Positions 7,687 through 14,915 of a DNA stretch of 24,447 nucleotides are shown one piece after another. Where the stretch lies: positions 1 to 24,447 of the forward strand of contig CACWMM010000045.1 of assembly GCA_902761955.1 (NCBI GenBank), in the 5' to 3' direction. The DNA comes from Parafannyhessea sp902761955 (lineage in GTDB: Bacteria; Actinomycetota; Coriobacteriia; Coriobacteriales; Atopobiaceae). Under the pieces are notes generated by a model, which saw nothing but the letters and a program-made list of their open reading frames with translations, was not told the DNA's origin and did not search any database. Each line of letters starts with the position of its first letter. Position 1 is the first letter of the stretch. A program made the position numbers and the translations under genes.

Positions 7687-8631
7687 ATGAGCCGCGAGCA
7701 GAGTGGTGTTGAGCGCAAGGCGCGCATCTTCAACCTTCAGAAGTACAACATGTACGACGGCCCCGGCGTGCGCTCCATGGCCTTCCTCAAGGGCTGCCCC
7801 CTCCGCTGCAAATGGTGCTCGAACCCCGAGAGCCAGCATCGCGGGCACGAGGTCATGTTCAAGCGTGCGAACTGCGTCGACTGCGGGGCATGCGTCGCGG
7901 TCTGCCCCGTCGGCGTCCACAAGATGGTGGACGGGAAGCATGTCGTCGACCGCGACGTCCAGTGCATCGGCTGCCGCAGGTGCGAGAAGGCCTGCATGTA
8001 CCATGCGCTTGAGGTCATGGGGGAGGACCGCTCCATCGACGACATCATGGACTTCCTGGACGAGGACGCCGACTTCTATCGCATGTCCGGGGGCGGGATC
8101 ACGCTCTCCGGGGGAGAAGTGCTCGCGCAGCCGGAGGCGACCCTTTCCATCCTGATGGCGGCAAAGGCCCATGGCTACCACACGGCCATAGAGACCTGCG
8201 GGTACGCACCGACGCCGACCATCATGAGGGTCGCGCAGTACGTCGATTTGTTCCTGTTCGACATCAAGCAGATGGACCCCGTTAAGCACAAGTTCTGGAC
8301 GGGCGTGAACAACGAGCAGATCCTGTGCAACGTCAAGGAGCTCCTGGAGAACGGATACAACGTCCGCGTCCGCATGCCCCTGCTCAAAGGCGTCAACGAC
8401 TCCAAGGACGAGATCGACGCGGTCATCGCGTATTTCAAGCCGTATCGCTACCAGAAGAACTTCGACGGCGTCGACCTGCTTCCCTACCACAAGCTCGGCG
8501 TCGGCAAGTACGCGTCGCTCGGCCGCGACTACGAGATCAAGGACGACCCGTCGCTCAGCGACGACGACCTCAACAAGATCGAGGGCTGGATCAAGGACGC
8601 CGACTTCAAGGTGAGCCTGGTCAGGCACTAG
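7687..8631 (+). CDS. cutD: Choline TMA-lyase activating enzyme (radical SAM)
   Basis: Installs the glycyl radical on CutC Gly822 using S-adenosylmethionine and a reduced 4Fe-4S cluster. The radical SAM motif is CPLRCKWC (Cys37, Cys41, Cys44). It is followed by two ferredoxin-type motifs, CVDCGACVAVCP and CIGCRRCEKAC, which hold the two auxiliary clusters typical of glycyl-radical activases other than that of pyruvate formate-lyase. The SGGGITLSGGE stretch is the SAM-binding GGE region. From ATG 7687, with GGGAGAGG upstream, it is 314 residues, the usual family size. An alternative GTG at 7657 would add ten residues but lies in a hairpin. Its place right after cutC supports the assignment. Confidence 0.95.
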   Translation: MSREQSGVERKARIFNLQKYNMYDGPGVRSMAFLKGCPLRCKWCSNPESQHRGHEVMFKRANCVDCGACVAVCPVGVHKMVDGKHVVDRDVQCIGCRRCEKACMYHALEVMGEDRSIDDIMDFLDEDADFYRMSGGGITLSGGEVLAQPEATLSILMAAKAHGYHTAIETCGYAPTPTIMRVAQYVDLFLFDIKQMDPVKHKFWTGVNNEQILCNVKELLENGYNVRVRMPLLKGVNDSKDEIDAVIAYFKPYRYQKNFDGVDLLPYHKLGVGKYASLGRDYEIKDDPSLSDDDLNKIEGWIKDADFKVSLVRH

Positions 8632-8686
8632 AGAAGCGATGAGGTACCCGCATCTGCAGGACACGAGAGACTGAGAGGAGGATGAC

Positions 8687-9310
8687 ATGCACTACGTCAC
8701 CGAGGACGAGCTGCGCGAGGCATACGGGACGTGCCCGTTCGAGAAGTACGAGCTTCCCAAGGGCGCGCGCCTCACGCCAAGCGCAAGGCAGTTCCTGATC
8801 GACTTCAGGATCGAGTTCGAGGGCGACGAGCAGGGGCCGAAGTCCCATGGCGAGACGCGCGGCATTCACGGCCGTCCGCATCACGAGCCGACGGCGGACC
8901 TGGGTGCGCTGGTCCTCGACGCGAACCTCCTTGGCGCCCGTCTGAGGCTGCTCGCCCGCAGGGCACTCGGCGTGGACAACACCGTCGCGCGACGTACGGA
9001 GAGGGTCGGCCGCGTGTGGCAGGAGGCGCGGGTCGCTTCCGACCTCGTCACGGGCGACGGCCATGCCGACCCGAGCGGAGGTCCGCCGGGCCCGGCGCCC
9101 GTCCCGACCTTCGACGCGGGCATACATCCGGTCTTCTTCGAGATGGCAAGCGTTCATGCCCAGATAGGTCGGTATGCCCGCTCCTGGGCGAGGGCGAAGG
9201 AGAGTCTGGGACCCGAAGAGGCGAGGGTCGCCTCGGCGTGGGTCGGCGAGGCGACGACGGTGTGCGAACTGCTCGAAGAGGCAATTTCCAATGCGGAAGA
9301 GGAGGTGTAG
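8687..9310 (+). CDS. EutT-like microcompartment protein (cobalamin adenosyltransferase homologue)
   Basis: A 207-residue protein. The N-terminus (FVTE-like HYVTEDELREAYG, then LPKGARLTPSARQFLIDFRIEF, residues 1-44) matches the start of EutT, the ethanolamine-pathway cobalamin adenosyltransferase. The C-terminal half (about residues 140-207) is helical, with IHPVFFEMASVHAQIGRYARSW, as expected of that helical-bundle family. The HX11CCX2C metal site known from EutT is absent; only two cysteines are present, far apart. The glycyl-radical pathway does not use B12, so an adenosyltransferase role is doubtful and a structural or adaptor role is more likely. The ATG follows GAGGAGG at 8675-8681, and eutJ begins 3 bp after the stop codon. 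Confidence 0.6.
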   Translation: MHYVTEDELREAYGTCPFEKYELPKGARLTPSARQFLIDFRIEFEGDEQGPKSHGETRGIHGRPHHEPTADLGALVLDANLLGARLRLLARRALGVDNTVARRTERVGRVWQEARVASDLVTGDGHADPSGGPPGPAPVPTFDAGIHPVFFEMASVHAQIGRYARSWARAKESLGPEEARVASAWVGEATTVCELLEEAISNAEEEV

Positions 9311-9313
9311 AGG

Positions 9314-10162
9314 ATGGTCGATCTTAAGAAGGCGAACGACAGGCTCGAGGAGCTCTTGGACTGCGTGGACCATCCCAGGAAGGTGAGGGAGGGGCAGCGG
9401 CTCTACTGTGGCCTCGACCTGGGCACGGCCTTCATCGTCCTCGTCGTCTTGGACGAGGACGGAAACCCCGTCGACTGCAAGTACCAGTTCGCAAGCGTCG
9501 TGAAGGACGGCATGGTCGTCGACTACGTGGGCGCCTGCGACATCGCGAGGCGGCTGAAGGAGCAGATCGAGGGCGAGCTTGGCGTAGAGCTCGAGGAGTG
9601 CGCCGTCGCAATCCCGCCCGAGACCGAGGCGCTCGACGGCGGCGTGGTGAAGAACGTGGCCGAGAGCACGGGCCTGGAGTGCATCGCGGTCTTTGACGAA
9701 CCCACTGCCGCGAACCTCCTTATCGGCACCACCGACGGCGCGGTCGTCGACATCGGTGGCGGAACGACCGGCATCTCCGTCTTCAAGGACGGCAAAGTCG
9801 TGGAGTGCATCGACGAGTCGACCGGAGGGACGCACTTCTCGCTCGTGCTTGCCGGCGCGAAGGGGATGACGTTCGACGACGCGGAGGTTTACAAGCGCAA
9901 TCCCGAGCACCACAGGGAGGTCCTTCCCATCGTGTCGCCGACGATCGACAAGGTGACGACGATCATCGAACGCGCGTGTCGCGACTACGAGGTGCCGGAG
10001 GTCATCCTGGTTGGCGGAACGGCCGAGCTCACGGGCATCGAGGACAGGGTGCAGAAGCGCCTGGGCATCGAGGTCCACAAGCCGAGCCATCCCATGTTCG
10101 TAACGCCGATGGGCATCGCGCTTGGGTGCGTCCAGAAGGCGAGGGAGCGCGACGATGCTTGA
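9314..10162 (+). CDS. eutJ: EutJ-family actin/Hsp70-fold protein
   Basis: A 282-residue protein of the EutJ family, found in ethanolamine and glycyl-radical microcompartment operons and thought to be a chaperone. The actin/Hsp70-type nucleotide-binding motifs are in order: phosphate-1 GLDLGTAF at 33-40, DEPTAANL at 128-135, phosphate-2 VDIGGGTTG at 145-153 and the adenosine motif ILVGGTAELTGI at 231-242. It lacks the Hsp70 substrate-binding domain, as EutJ does. The length is normal for the family. It begins 3 bp after the EutT-like gene and its end overlaps the next start by 8 bp, so it is co-translated with the shell genes. The precise substrate is unknown in the family. Confidence 0.9.
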   Translation: MVDLKKANDRLEELLDCVDHPRKVREGQRLYCGLDLGTAFIVLVVLDEDGNPVDCKYQFASVVKDGMVVDYVGACDIARRLKEQIEGELGVELEECAVAIPPETEALDGGVVKNVAESTGLECIAVFDEPTAANLLIGTTDGAVVDIGGGTTGISVFKDGKVVECIDESTGGTHFSLVLAGAKGMTFDDAEVYKRNPEHHREVLPIVSPTIDKVTTIIERACRDYEVPEVILVGGTAELTGIEDRVQKRLGIEVHKPSHPMFVTPMGIALGCVQKARERDDA

Positions 10163-10460
10163 CGTGAAGGTCATCAAGGCCCCGGCGCCCGGGACAATGC
10201 AGATCATCAGACAGCGAAGCGGCGCACGCTGGGGCGAGGACTTCAGGCCGGCGGCGGTCGGGCTCGTCCAGGGCAAGCTGATCGAGATGGTGGTCGCGAG
10301 CGACATCGCCGAGAAGACCGCGGGGGTCGTCGTGACCGACGTGAGAGGGTCCTGCCCCCAGAACATGGTGATGCTCGCCATTGCGGGGGAGACGGCAGAG
10401 GTGATGGAGTGCCTCCGGAAGATCCAGGACGGAAAGGACGCGTCCCATGATTGTCGGTAG
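10155..10460 (+). CDS. Divergent BMC-domain protein
   Basis: A 101-residue protein. Residues 31-92, beginning AAVGLVQGKLIEMVVASDIAEKTAGV and ending VMLAIAGETAEVMECLRKIQ, follow the BMC-domain pattern (GLIE..G...A.DAA.K.A.V, then V.V.GD.A.V..A), but many consensus residues have changed, including the GD that becomes GE and the absence of a glycine pore loop. About 30 extra residues precede the domain (VKVIKAPAPGTMQIIRQRSG). It overlaps eutJ by 8 bp and eutN by 14 bp. I infer a minor or specialised shell component. It could also be a non-shell BMC-like adaptor. Confidence 0.7.
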   Translation: MLDVKVIKAPAPGTMQIIRQRSGARWGEDFRPAAVGLVQGKLIEMVVASDIAEKTAGVVVTDVRGSCPQNMVMLAIAGETAEVMECLRKIQDGKDASHDCR

Positions 10461-10716
10461 GCTCATCGGCTCGATCTGGGCCACCCGCAAGTACGACGAG
10501 CTGAACGGGATGAAGCTCATGCGCGTCGAGGTCATCACGGGCGACGAGGCAGGAAAGCAGCTCATCTGCGTCGACACCATCAGCGCGGGGGTGGGAGACC
10601 GGGTGATCGTGACCACGGGGTCTTCCGCATACCACTTCGTGAAGGACGAGTTCCAGAAGAACGCGCCGGTAGACGCGGTGATCGTAGGAATCATAGACGA
10701 AGACGTGAATCTGTAA
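10447..10716 (+). CDS. eutN: EutN/CcmL-family pentameric shell vertex protein (BMC-P)
   Basis: An 89-residue protein beginning MIVGRLIGSIWATRKYDELNG, the hallmark start of the EutN/CcmL family, with GAGDRVIVTTGSSA-like sequence (GVGDRVIVTTGSSAY at about 50-64) and the ending VDAVIVGIIDEDVNL. Such pentamers cap the icosahedral vertices of microcompartments. Length and motifs are complete. It starts inside the end of the preceding BMC gene (14-bp overlap) and is the only vertex protein visible in the locus. Confidence 0.95.
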   Translation: MIVGRLIGSIWATRKYDELNGMKLMRVEVITGDEAGKQLICVDTISAGVGDRVIVTTGSSAYHFVKDEFQKNAPVDAVIVGIIDEDVNL

Positions 10717-10731
10717 GGAAAGGAGGACGAC

Positions 10732-11670
10732 ATGAAGAGACTTGTAAGCGCGAAGGACGTCGTCGCGGCGGCGGCACGACACGAGGACATCTACGTGGAC
10801 GAGAACACCATCGTGACCGCCCAGGCGAAAGACGTTGCGCGGGAGAACGGCGTGCACATTACGTGTGGCCCGAAGCCCGAGGAGCACGCGGTCAAGGAGC
10901 ACGCGGCATGCGAGAAGGGCGCGGCTGACCACGCCGCGGTCGAGTGCCACAAGGTCGACCTCACACACGAGGGCAAGGGTGCCGAGCCCGCCCTGACCGC
11001 GGCCGAGCTCGAGCATCTTATAGCCGCCGCCTTCGAGAAGGGCATCTGGACTAAGGACGACATCGAGACGCTCCTTGGGAAGAAGGAGTCGGCCATCGAC
11101 CCGAACGTCGTTCCGGTGGGGGTGTCTGGCCGCCACATCCACCTGTCCCAGCACGACCTCGAGACGCTGTTTGGCAAGGGCTACGAGCTGACGAAGGTGA
11201 AGGACCTCAGCCAGCCCGGCCAGTTCGCGGCAAAGGAGTGCGTCACCCTCGCCGGCCCGAAGGGCGTCATCCAGAAGGTGCGCGTGCTTGGGCCCGTCCG
11301 CTCGCAGACCCAGGTGGAGGTGCTCGCGGGCGACACGTTCAAGCTGGGCGTCCCGCAGGAGATTCGCCTTTCGGGACACCTTGAGGGGACCCCGGGCATC
11401 ACCGTCATCGGCCCTAAGGGGACGGTCGTCCTTCCCGAGGGCGTCATGGTGGCGGCCCGCCACATCCACATGAGCCCGTCGCAGGCAGCGGAGCGCGGCT
11501 TCCACGACGGTCAGGTCGTGTCGCTCAAGATCTGCGGGGAGCGTGGCGGCATGCTCGACAACGTGATCGTGCGCGTCACCGAGACCGGAAACCTCGACTG
11601 TCACATAGACACGGAAGAGGCAAACGCGTTTCACCTCAAGACGGGCTCCAAGGTCCAGGTAGTTAGGTAG
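10732..11670 (+). CDS. pduL: PduL-type phosphotransacylase with EutT/EutQ-like N-terminal extension
   Basis: Converts acetyl-CoA and phosphate to acetyl phosphate and CoA within the microcompartment, recycling CoA and leading to ATP. The PduL core covers about residues 120-312 and has both conserved metal-binding HxH motifs, GRHIHLS (His135, His137) and ARHIHMS (His244, His246). PduL is normally about 210 residues; this protein has 312. The first 45 residues (SAKDVVAAAARHEDIYVDENTIVTAQAKDVARENGVHI) resemble the short N-terminal segment of EutT and EutQ, followed by a His/Ala/Glu-rich linker (about 46-85) and a helical segment (AELEHLIAAAFEKG) that may be an encapsulation peptide. AAGGAGG precedes the ATG. 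Confidence 0.9.
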   Translation: MKRLVSAKDVVAAAARHEDIYVDENTIVTAQAKDVARENGVHITCGPKPEEHAVKEHAACEKGAADHAAVECHKVDLTHEGKGAEPALTAAELEHLIAAAFEKGIWTKDDIETLLGKKESAIDPNVVPVGVSGRHIHLSQHDLETLFGKGYELTKVKDLSQPGQFAAKECVTLAGPKGVIQKVRVLGPVRSQTQVEVLAGDTFKLGVPQEIRLSGHLEGTPGITVIGPKGTVVLPEGVMVAARHIHMSPSQAAERGFHDGQVVSLKICGERGGMLDNVIVRVTETGNLDCHIDTEEANAFHLKTGSKVQVVR

Positions 11671-11712
11671 CAAGCACAGACAGCAGGCAAGTCGACCCAG
11701 GGAGGAACAAGC

Positions 11713-12000
11713 ATGGCAAGCACCACTGAGGCTCTCGGCATGATCGAGACCAAGGGCATGATCGGCTCCGTCGAGGCGGCGGACGCGATGGTCAAGGCGG
11801 CAAACGTCCGCCTCATCGGCAAGGAGCGCGTAGGCGGCGGGCTCGTGACCGTCTTCGTCCGCGGCGACGTGGGCGCCGTCAAGGCCGCGACCGACGCAGG
11901 CGCCGCCGCCGCGCAGCGCGTGGGCGAGCTGCTGAGCGTCCACGTGATCCCGCGCCCGGACGCAATGGTGGAGTCCATCCTGCCGCACGCCGCGGAGTAG
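11713..12000 (+). CDS. BMC-H microcompartment shell protein (intact tandem copy 1)
   Basis: A 95-residue canonical BMC-H shell protein: TEALGMIETKGMIGSVEAADAMVKAANVRLIGKE, the GGG pore loop in ERVGGGLVTVFVRGD, then VGAVKAATDAGAAAAQRVGELLSVHVIPRP. The ATG follows GGGAGGAA. It is probably a major facet tile. Its second half is almost identical in DNA (120 bp, one mismatch) to the following copy at 12182-12301, showing recent duplication or gene conversion. It is the only intact member of the three-copy cluster. Confidence 0.95.
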   Translation: MASTTEALGMIETKGMIGSVEAADAMVKAANVRLIGKERVGGGLVTVFVRGDVGAVKAATDAGAAAAQRVGELLSVHVIPRPDAMVESILPHAAE

Positions 12001-12066
12001 CGAGCACGTCCGACTAGACACGAAGAGGCGGGGCAAAAGACCCGCACATCCCAGGGAGGAAGCAAC

Positions 12067-12301
12067 ATGGCAAGCATGACTGAGGCACTCGGCATGATCG
12101 AGACCAAGGGCCTGATCGGCTCCGTCGAGGCGGCGGACGCGATGGTGAAGGCCGCGAACGTGAAGCTCGTGGGCAAGGATGAAGGCCGCGACCGACGCAG
12201 GCGCCGCCGCCGCGCAGCGCGTGGGCGAGCTGCTGAGCGTCCACGTGATCCCGCGCCCGGACGGAATGGTGGAGTCCATCCTGCCGCACGCCGCGGAGTA
12301 G
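12067..12301 (+). pseudogene. BMC-H tandem copy 2 with 53-bp internal frame-shifting deletion
   Basis: The first 38 codons encode a perfect BMC-H start (TEALGMIETKGLIGSVEAADAMVKAANVKLVGK). After GGCAAGGA at 12179, 53 bp present in copy 1 (including the GGG pore loop and the VRGD strand) are missing, and the sequence resumes with TGAAGGCCGCG in another frame. As read, translation continues as an Arg-rich tail past the ancestral stop codon (TAG 12299-12301) to about 12474. The ribosome binding site CAGGGAGGAA is intact. Either the gene is truly broken or the assembly collapsed part of a repeat. A five-base-pair intercistronic hairpin precedes it (12028-12045). Confidence 0.8.
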
Positions 12302-12305
12302 CCGC

Positions 12306-12879
12306 ATGGCGGCGAAGAAGTCGGGGCAGGAGGGGGAAGGCGCCGCGAAGCCGACCCCCGGCACCCCTCGTAGCCAGGGCAAGGCTGTCGAGGGCGCCAA
12401 GGCTTCCGCATCGACCGGGGCCGCGAAGGCCCCGGCCACGGCCGGAGGCGAGAAGGGCGTCGCAAGCCACGTGAAGGCGGATGCCAAGAAGCCGAGCCCT
12501 TCTCGCCCCGCCGCGTCGCGAAAGACTGAGGTCGCGCGCTCCGAAGCCCCGAAGGATTACGCGGGGAGTTTTGCGGAGGCCAGTAGGAAGACAGAGACGG
12601 CGTCCGAGGGAAAGCACCTCGGCGCACCTAAGGAAAAGGCCGAGCCCAAGAAGGCCGCGCCTGCCATGAACAAGGAGGTAACTGCGATGTCGAACACCGT
12701 TGAGGCACTCGGCATGATCGAGACCAAGGGCCTGATCGGCTCCGTCGAGGCGGCGGACGCGATGGTGAAGGCCGCGAACGTGAAGCTCGTGGGCAAGGAG
12801 CGTGGGCGAGCTGCTGAGCGTCCACGTGATCCCGCGCCCGGACGGAATGGTGGAGTCCATCCTGCCGCACGCCGAGTAG
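12306..12879 (+). pseudogene. N-terminally extended BMC-H (tandem copy 3) with 92-bp internal deletion
   Basis: From ATG 12306, 4 bp after copy 2, an open frame encodes about 127 residues rich in Ala, Lys, Pro, Ser and Glu (GAAKPTPGTPRSQG and similar), with no predicted fold. It reads directly into a BMC-H start (VEALGMIETKGLIGSVEAADAMVKAANVKLVGKE). The ATG at 12687 at this junction has its own AAGGAGG, so both extended and short forms could be made. Compared with copy 1, 92 bp are missing after AAGGAGCG, shifting the frame; the ancestral stop is TAG 12877-12879, whereas the shifted frame runs to 12971 inside the next gene. An intact form would be about 221 residues. The deletion may be real or an assembly artefact. 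Confidence 0.72.
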
Positions 12880-12924
12880 CGAGGCGCAGCGCACCCATTC
12901 GTCAGCTAGTCGGAAAGAGGCATC

Positions 12925-14580
12925 ATGCAGGAATACGATTACGATCTTCAGAGCATCCAGGCCGCGCGTGACCTTGCGCGCAAGGGCCAGGTTGCCGCGA
13001 ACCAGATCGCAAACTACAGCGTCGAGCAGATCGACCGCATCCTTCGCGCCATGGTCGAGGTTGCCGAGAAGAACGCGAAGCAGCTTGCCGAGATGGCCGT
13101 CGAGGAGACGACCTTTGGCAACGTCCACGACAAGATCTACAAGAACCATATGGCCTCGGGCCTGCTGTACGAGCAGATCAAGGACGCGAAGACCATCGGC
13201 GTCATCGACGTGGACGAGAAGAAGCAGGTCATCACGATCGCGGAGCCCGTCGGCCTCGTGATGGGCATCGTCCCCTCCACCAACCCCACCTCGACGGTGC
13301 TCTACAAGTCGATGATCGCGCTGAAGGCGCGCAACGCCATCGTCTTCTCTCCGCACCCGAAGGCCGCCAAGTGCACGAACCTTGCCATCAAGCTCATGAA
13401 TGACGCCGCCGTCGCCGCGGGCGCTCCCGAGAACATCATCCAGGGCGTGAGCCTGGCGACGATTGCCGCAACGAACGAGCTCATGCACGCGCCCGAGGTC
13501 AAGATGATCATCGCGACCGGTGGCCCCGGCATGGTGAAGGCCGCCTACAGCTCTGGCAAGCCCGCGCTGGGCGTAGGCGCCGGCAACTCGCCCTCGTACA
13601 TCGAGCGTTCCGCGAACGTGCACGATGCGGTTCGCCAGATCATGGCGTCCAAGACGTTCGACAACGGCACCATCTGCGCCTCCGAGCAGAGCGTCATCTG
13701 CGAGACGTGCAACCACGACGAGGTAGTCGCGGAGTTCAAGAGCCAGGGCGGCTACTTCATGTCGGAGGAGGAGTGCAGCAAGGTCTGCAAGATCCTGTTC
13801 CGCAACGGCCACTCCATGAGCCCGAACTTCGTGGGTCACGCCGCCCTCGACATCGCGAAGGCCGCTGGCATCTGCGTCCCCGCAGACACGAAGGTGCTCA
13901 TTGGCGAGCAGCATGGCGTCGGTCCCGAGTGGCCGCTCTCCTACGAGAAGCTCACGACCGTCCTGGGCTTCTACACCGTCGCCGACTGGCACGAGGCGTG
14001 CGACCTTTCCATCGCGCTGCTCCAGAACGGCATCGGCCACACGATGAACATCCACACCGAGGACAAGGAGATCGTCCGCAAGTTCTCCGTCAAGCCCGCC
14101 TCGCGCATCCTCATCAACACCGGCGGAACTCAGGGCGGCACCGGCCTCTCCACGGGTCTGGACGTCGCGCTGACCCTTGGCTGCGGCACCTGGGGTGGAA
14201 GTTCCGTTTCCGAGAACGTTGGTCCGCAGCACCTCATCAACGTGAAGCGCGTCGCCAACGGCATTGTCGAGCCGGACATGGTTGCCGCCGCGGACGAGAC
14301 GTTCGCGAAGTGGCACCCGGAGCTCGCGGCTGAGTACGGCTGCGCGTCGCACGCGACCAGCGGCTGTGCCGCGACGTCCTGCGGCGAGGGCGCCAAGAGC
14401 GACCTGGGCATCGACATGCCCGTGGGCCACGGCGTGAGCGGCATCAGCTACTCCGTGGGCTGCAACAGCTGCGGTGGTCACGCGGAGCCGGAGCCGCAGG
14501 AGCGCAAGGGCGACACCATCGACGCGGCCGAGCTCACGAAGATGGTCAACGAGCTGGTAGCCGCCTTCCGCGGCGAGTAG
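12925..14580 (+). CDS. CoA-acylating acetaldehyde dehydrogenase (EutE/CutF type) with Cys-rich tail
   Basis: Oxidises acetaldehyde from choline cleavage to acetyl-CoA with NAD+ and CoA in the microcompartment. The catalytic cysteine is Cys251 in FDNGTICASEQSV; the oxyanion Asn lies in PSTNPTST at about 113-120; the late block NTGGTQGGTGLSTG is typical of EutE/PduP and AdhE aldehyde dehydrogenase domains. EutE is about 467 residues; this protein has 551. The extra C-terminal part holds five cysteines (Cys473, 481, 486, 513, 516) and several His, then a helix, TIDAAELTKMVNELVAAFRGE, that resembles an encapsulation peptide. A GGAAAGAGG ribosome binding site precedes ATG 12925. It is the active counterpart of the degenerate homologue at 3533. 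Confidence 0.93.
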   Translation: MQEYDYDLQSIQAARDLARKGQVAANQIANYSVEQIDRILRAMVEVAEKNAKQLAEMAVEETTFGNVHDKIYKNHMASGLLYEQIKDAKTIGVIDVDEKKQVITIAEPVGLVMGIVPSTNPTSTVLYKSMIALKARNAIVFSPHPKAAKCTNLAIKLMNDAAVAAGAPENIIQGVSLATIAATNELMHAPEVKMIIATGGPGMVKAAYSSGKPALGVGAGNSPSYIERSANVHDAVRQIMASKTFDNGTICASEQSVICETCNHDEVVAEFKSQGGYFMSEEECSKVCKILFRNGHSMSPNFVGHAALDIAKAAGICVPADTKVLIGEQHGVGPEWPLSYEKLTTVLGFYTVADWHEACDLSIALLQNGIGHTMNIHTEDKEIVRKFSVKPASRILINTGGTQGGTGLSTGLDVALTLGCGTWGGSSVSENVGPQHLINVKRVANGIVEPDMVAAADETFAKWHPELAAEYGCASHATSGCAATSCGEGAKSDLGIDMPVGHGVSGISYSVGCNSCGGHAEPEPQERKGDTIDAAELTKMVNELVAAFRGE

Positions 14581-14632
14581 TCCCGCGGCACGGCATGTCC
14601 GCACTTCTCTTAACTAGTCAAGGAGATTCGTT

Positions 14633-14911
14633 ATGAACGAGGCATTGGGAATGGTCGAGACCATCGGCTGCGTAGGCGCAGTCGAGGCCAGCGATGCCAT
14701 GGTGAAGGCCGCCGAGGTCACCCTTGTGGGCAAGGTCAACGTGGGCGGCGGCATCGTCACGACCTTCGTGCGCGGCGACGTGGCGGCCGTGAAGGCCGCG
14801 ACCGACGCCGGAGCGGCTGCCGCCGAGCGCGTGGGCGAGCTTCGCTCCGTCCACGTGATTCCGCGTCCGCACACGGACGTCGAGAAGATCGTCCCCCACC
14901 AGACGGTGTAG
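14633..14911 (+). CDS. BMC-H microcompartment shell protein
   Basis: A 92-residue canonical BMC-H shell protein with NEALGMVETIGCVGAVEASDAMVKAAEVTLVGKVN, the pore segment VGGGIVTTFVRGD and the end VHVIPRPHTDVEKIVP. It is related to the 11713 tandem family but clearly distinct in DNA, and it is intact. AAGGAG precedes the ATG. It shows what the segments deleted from the two damaged copies should look like. The TPR gene starts 4 bp after its stop codon. Confidence 0.95.
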   Translation: MNEALGMVETIGCVGAVEASDAMVKAAEVTLVGKVNVGGGIVTTFVRGDVAAVKAATDAGAAAAERVGELRSVHVIPRPHTDVEKIVPHQTV

Positions 14912-14915
14912 GGCG

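Larger units (their letters stand above)
11713..12879 (+). repeat. Near-identical tandem BMC-H repeats
   Basis: Three tandem BMC-H units share long identical DNA. 12081-12179 equals 12701-12799 over 99 bp without mismatch. 11881-12000 equals 12182-12301 over 120 bp with one mismatch. The last 70-odd bases of copy 3 (from 12801) match the same 3' segment. Each unit also has a similar leader with AGGGAGGAA or AAGGAGG. Such repeats favour unequal recombination in the cell and collapse during assembly. Confidence 0.9.

Noticed and set aside
4831..8688. A 1285-codon open frame on the - strand across cutC and cutD
   Set aside because: It is antisense to genes with unmistakable active-site motifs, and its low-complexity Val/Leu/Asp/Arg-rich translation is what GC-rich third codon positions produce on the opposite strand. 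No ribosome binding site or domain.
12067..12474. A 135-residue Arg-rich protein as a novel fusion product
   Set aside because: It is the frame-shifted reading of BMC-H copy 2 after the 53-bp deletion; the ancestral frame and stop codon are still recognisable.
10243..12627. A 794-codon - strand open frame opposite eutN, pduL and the BMC-H genes
   Set aside because: Shadow of the + strand genes; its internal repeats merely mirror the duplicated BMC-H DNA.
12628..14604. A 658-codon - strand open frame opposite the aldehyde dehydrogenase
   Set aside because: Antisense shadow with no recognisable domain; the + strand gene has the catalytic cysteine block and encapsulation helix.
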